From Sepiola atlantica (lineage: Eukaryota; Mollusca; Cephalopoda; Sepiida; Sepiolidae), in contig OY744532.1 in the NCBI GenBank assembly GCA_963556195.1, forward strand, positions 107,444,583 to 107,508,582: a DNA stretch of 64,000 nucleotides. Direction: 5' to 3'. This document shows positions 60,501 through 64,000 of the stretch, piece after piece; positions within the stretch are counted from its first letter, which is position 1, and every line of letters starts with the position of its first letter. Under the pieces are notes generated by a model that did no database searches, was not told the DNA's origin, and worked only from the letters and a program-made list of their open reading frames with translations. The position numbers and the translations under genes were made by a program.

Positions 60501-63500
60501 ATCACATATGCACATAGATAATAACCTAATAGAGATAGAGACGAAACATCAGTTAAATGCCTTCCAAATAAAAATTTAACAAATAAATCACATATGCACA
60601 TAGATAATAACCTAATAGAGATAGAGACGAAACATCAGTTAAATGCCTTCCAAATAAAAATTTAACAAATAAATCACATATGCACATAGATAATAACCTA
60701 ATAGAGATAGAGACGAAACATCAGTTAAATGCCTTCCAAATAAAAATTTAACAAATAAATCACATATGCACATAGATAATAACCTAATAGAGATAGAGAC
60801 GAAACATCAGTTAAATGCCTTCCAAATAAAAATTTAACAAATAAATCACATATGCACATAGATAATAACCTAATAGAGATAGAGACGAAACATCAGTTAA
60901 ATGCCTTCTAAATAAAAATTTAACAAATAAATCACATATGCACATAGATAACCTAATAGAGATAGAGACGAAACATCAGTTAAATGCCTTGTAAATAAAA
61001 ATTTCACAAATAAATCACATATGCACATAGATAATAACCTAATAGAGATAGAGACGAAACATCAGTTAAATGCCTTCCAAATAAAAATTTAACAAATAAA
61101 TCACATATGCACATAGATAATAACCTAATAGAGATAGAGACGAAACATCAGTTAAATGCCTTCCAAATAAAAATTTAACAAATAAATCACATATGCACAT
61201 AGATAATAACCTAATAGAGATAGAGACGAAACATCAGTTAAATGCCTTCCAAATAAAAATTTAACAAATAAATCACATATGCACATAGATAATAACCTAA
61301 TAGAGATAGAGACGAAACATCAGTTAAATGCCTTCCAAATAAAAATTTAACAAATAAATCACATATGCACATAGATAATAACCTAATAGAGATAGAGACG
61401 AAACATCAGTTAAATGCCTTCTAAATAAAAATTTAACAAATAAATCACATATGCACATAGATAACCTAATAGAGATAGAGACGAAACATCAGTTAAATGC
61501 CTTGTAAATAAAAATTTCACAAATAAATCACATATGCACATAGATAATAACCTAATAGAGATAGAGACGAAACATCAGTTAAATGCCTTGTAAATAAAAA
61601 TTTAACAAATAAATCACATATGCACATAGATAATAACCTAATAGAGATAGAGACGAAACATCAGTTAAATGCCTTCCAAATAAAAATTTAACAAATAAAT
61701 CACATATGCACATAGATAATAACCTAATAGAGATAGAGACGAAACATCAGTTAAATGCCTTCCAAATAAAAATTTAACAAATAAATCACATATGCACATA
61801 GATAATAACCTAATAGAGATAGAGACGAAACATCAGTTAAATGCCTTCCAAATAAAAATTTAACAAATAAATCACATATGCACATAGATAATAACCTAAT
61901 AGAGATAGAGACGAAACATCAGTTAAATGCCTTCTAAATAAAAATTTAACAAATAAATCACATATGCACATAGATAACCTAATAGAGATAGAGACGAAAC
62001 ATCAGTTAAATGCCTTGTAAATAAAAATTTCACAAATAAATCACATATGCACATAGATAATAACCTAATGGAGATAGAGACGAAACATCAGTTAAATGCC
62101 TTCTAAATAAAAATTTAACAAATAAATCACATATGCACATAGATAATAACCTAATAGAGATAGAGACGAAAAATCAGTTAAATGCCTTGTAAATAAAAAT
62201 TTAACAAATAAATCACATATGCACATAGATAATAACCTAATAGAGATAGAGACGAAACATCAGTTAAATGCCTTCCAAATAAAAATTTAACAAATAAATC
62301 ACATATGCACATAGATAATAACCTAATAGAGATAGAGACGAAACATCAGTTAAATGCCTTCTAAATAAAAATTTAACAAATAAATCACATATGCACATAG
62401 ATAATAACCTAATAGAGATAGAGACGAAACATCAGTTAAATGCCTTCTAAATAAAAATTTAACAAATAAATCACATATGCACATAGATAATAACCTAATG
62501 GAGATAGAGACGAAACATCAGTTAAATGCCTTCTAAATAAAAATTTAACAAATAAATCACATATGCACATAGATAATAACCTAATAGAGATAGAGACGAA
62601 AAATCAGTTAAATGCCTTGTAAATAAAAATTTAACAAATAAATCACATATGCACATAGATAATAACCTAATAGAGATAGAGACGAAACATCAGTTAAATG
62701 CCTTCTAAATAAAAATTTAACAAATAAATCACATATGCACATAGATAATAACCTAATAGAGATAGAGACGAAACATCAGTTAAATGCCTTCTAAATAAAA
62801 ATTTAACAAATAAATCACATATGCACATAGATAATAACCTAATAGAGATAGAGACGAAACATCAGTTAAATGCCTTCTAAATAAAAATTTAACAAATAAA
62901 TCACATATGCACATAGATAATAACCTAATAGAGATAGAGACGAAACATCAGTTAAATGCCTTGTAAATAAAAATTTAACAAATAAATCACATATGCACAT
63001 AGATAATAACCTAATAGAGATAGAGACGAAACATCAGTTAAATGCCTTCTAAATAAAAATTTAACAAATAAATCACATATGCACATAGATAACCTAATAG
63101 AGATAGAGACGAAACATCAGTTAAATGCCTTGTAAATAAAAATTTAACAAATAAATCACATATGCACATAGATAACCTAATAGAGATAGAGACGAAACAT
63201 CAGTTAAATGCCTTCTAAATAAAAATTTAACAAATAAATCACATATGCACATAGATAACCTAATAGAGATAGAGACGAAACATCAGTTAAATGCCTTCCA
63301 AATAAAAATTTAACAAATAAATCACATATACACATAGATAACCTAATAGAGATGGAGACGAAACATCAGTTAAATGCCTTCCAAATAAAAATTTAACAAA
63401 TAAACAACATATGCACATAGATAATAACCTAATAGAGATAGAGACGAAACATCAGTTAAATGCCTTCCAAATAAAAATTTAACAAATAAATCACATATGC

Positions 63501-64000
63501 ACATAGATAACCTAATAGAGATAGAGACGAAACATCAGTTAAATGCCTTCCAAATAAAAATTTAACAAATAAATCACATATACACATAGATAACCTAATA
63601 GAGATGGAGACGAAACATCAGTTAAATGCCTTCCAAATAAAAATTTAACAAATAAACAACATATGCACATAGATAATAACCTAATAGAGATAGAGACGAA
63701 ACATCAGTTAAATGCCTTCCAAATAAAAATTTAACAAATAAACAACATATGCACATAGATAATAACCTAATAGAGATAGAGACGAAACATCAGTTAAATG
63801 CCTTCCAAATAAAAATTTAACAAATAAATCACATATGCACATAGATAATAACCTAATAGAGATAGAGACGAAACATCAGTTAAATGCCTTGTAAATAAAA
63901 ATTTAACAAATAAATCACATATGCACATAGATAATAACCTAATAGAGATAGAGACGAAACATCAGTTAAATGCCTTCTAAATAAAAATTTAACAAATAAA
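48519..64000. repeat. 86/83-bp satellite array, ~180 monomers, runs off the window
   Basis: The monomer is aacaaataaatcacatatgc, acatagataataacctaata, gagatagagacgaaacatca, gttaaatgccttccaaataa, aaattt (86 bp). Length variants lack 'ata' (83 bp) or 'ga' (84 bp). Diagnostic variants: ttcc/ttgt/ttct, atgcac/atacac, tcacat/caacat, atagag/atggag, gaaacatc/gaaaaatc, ttaac/ttcac. Variants recur in blocks, giving higher-order units. Short open frames (MCICDLFVKFLF..) are artefacts of the repeat. Confidence 0.98.

Noticed and set aside
48519..64000. Hammerhead ribozyme in the satellite monomer (minus strand ctgatg and gacgaaac)
   Set aside because: The core needs CUGANGA and a separate GAAA with three helices; here ctgatg is followed by t instead of a, and the pieces overlap in the wrong order.
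48519..64000. CRISPR array
   Set aside because: Units are contiguous tandem monomers with no unique spacers, in a eukaryotic intron.

Overview
This is eukaryotic (metazoan) DNA, strongly AT-rich and packed with transposon remains and simple and tandem repeats. The style of the introns and repeats suggests a lophotrochozoan, most likely a cephalopod mollusc such as an octopus: kilobase introns, long (TA)n and (TTTA)n tracts, several LINE families, a Penelope-like element, Merlin and mariner DNA transposons, and SINE-like pieces related to tRNA, 5S and U2. The species call is inference; the eukaryotic call is direct, because a conserved gene is cut into exons with consensus splice sites.

One host gene spans most of the window on the + strand: a long-chain acyl-CoA synthetase (ACSL1/5/6-like). 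Fourteen exons can be placed between 2100 and 47918. Their splice phases agree throughout and together give 435 codons. The exons encoding the N-terminal membrane anchor lie before the window and the C-terminal exons lie beyond it. Everything else is intronic.

Layout: 1-2099, upstream intron with degenerate repeats. 2200-8862, intron with a 5S-like relic and a four-level nest (tRNA-like unit > LINE > second LINE > short LTR element with near-identical LTRs and a GGATT target duplication). 9039-17911, introns with a MITE, a (TTTA)n tract, a mariner-like element, LINE ends and a Penelope-like GIY-YIG ORF with a 53-bp perfect inverted repeat. 17986-22618, intron with a 27/24-bp minisatellite and LINE fragments ending in (GAT)n. 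22697-30986, a Merlin derivative with an 8-bp target duplication, a U2-like piece and a 54-bp tandem repeat. 31138-39447, a 5S-like piece, a 64-bp tandem repeat, palindromes, a LINE with a YADD motif, a 27-bp minisatellite and a Ty3/gypsy integrase. 39537-47828, a GC-richer insert with a TATA-like box, a 28-bp minisatellite, a foldback element, a decayed mariner transposase, and a short cassette between two perfect hairpins carrying a parvovirus-VP1-like phospholipase A2 motif.

From 48519 to the window end the last intron is one satellite array of 86/83-bp monomers (about 180 copies, at least 15.5 kb). It shows clear multi-monomer higher-order units, and it appears to have grown from the terminal sequence of the dispersed element just before it.

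No bacterial operon, CRISPR array or intact autonomous transposon was seen. The most notable items are the satellite array inside a metabolic gene, the hairpin-bounded PLA2-like cassette, the nested insertions and the Merlin derivative.
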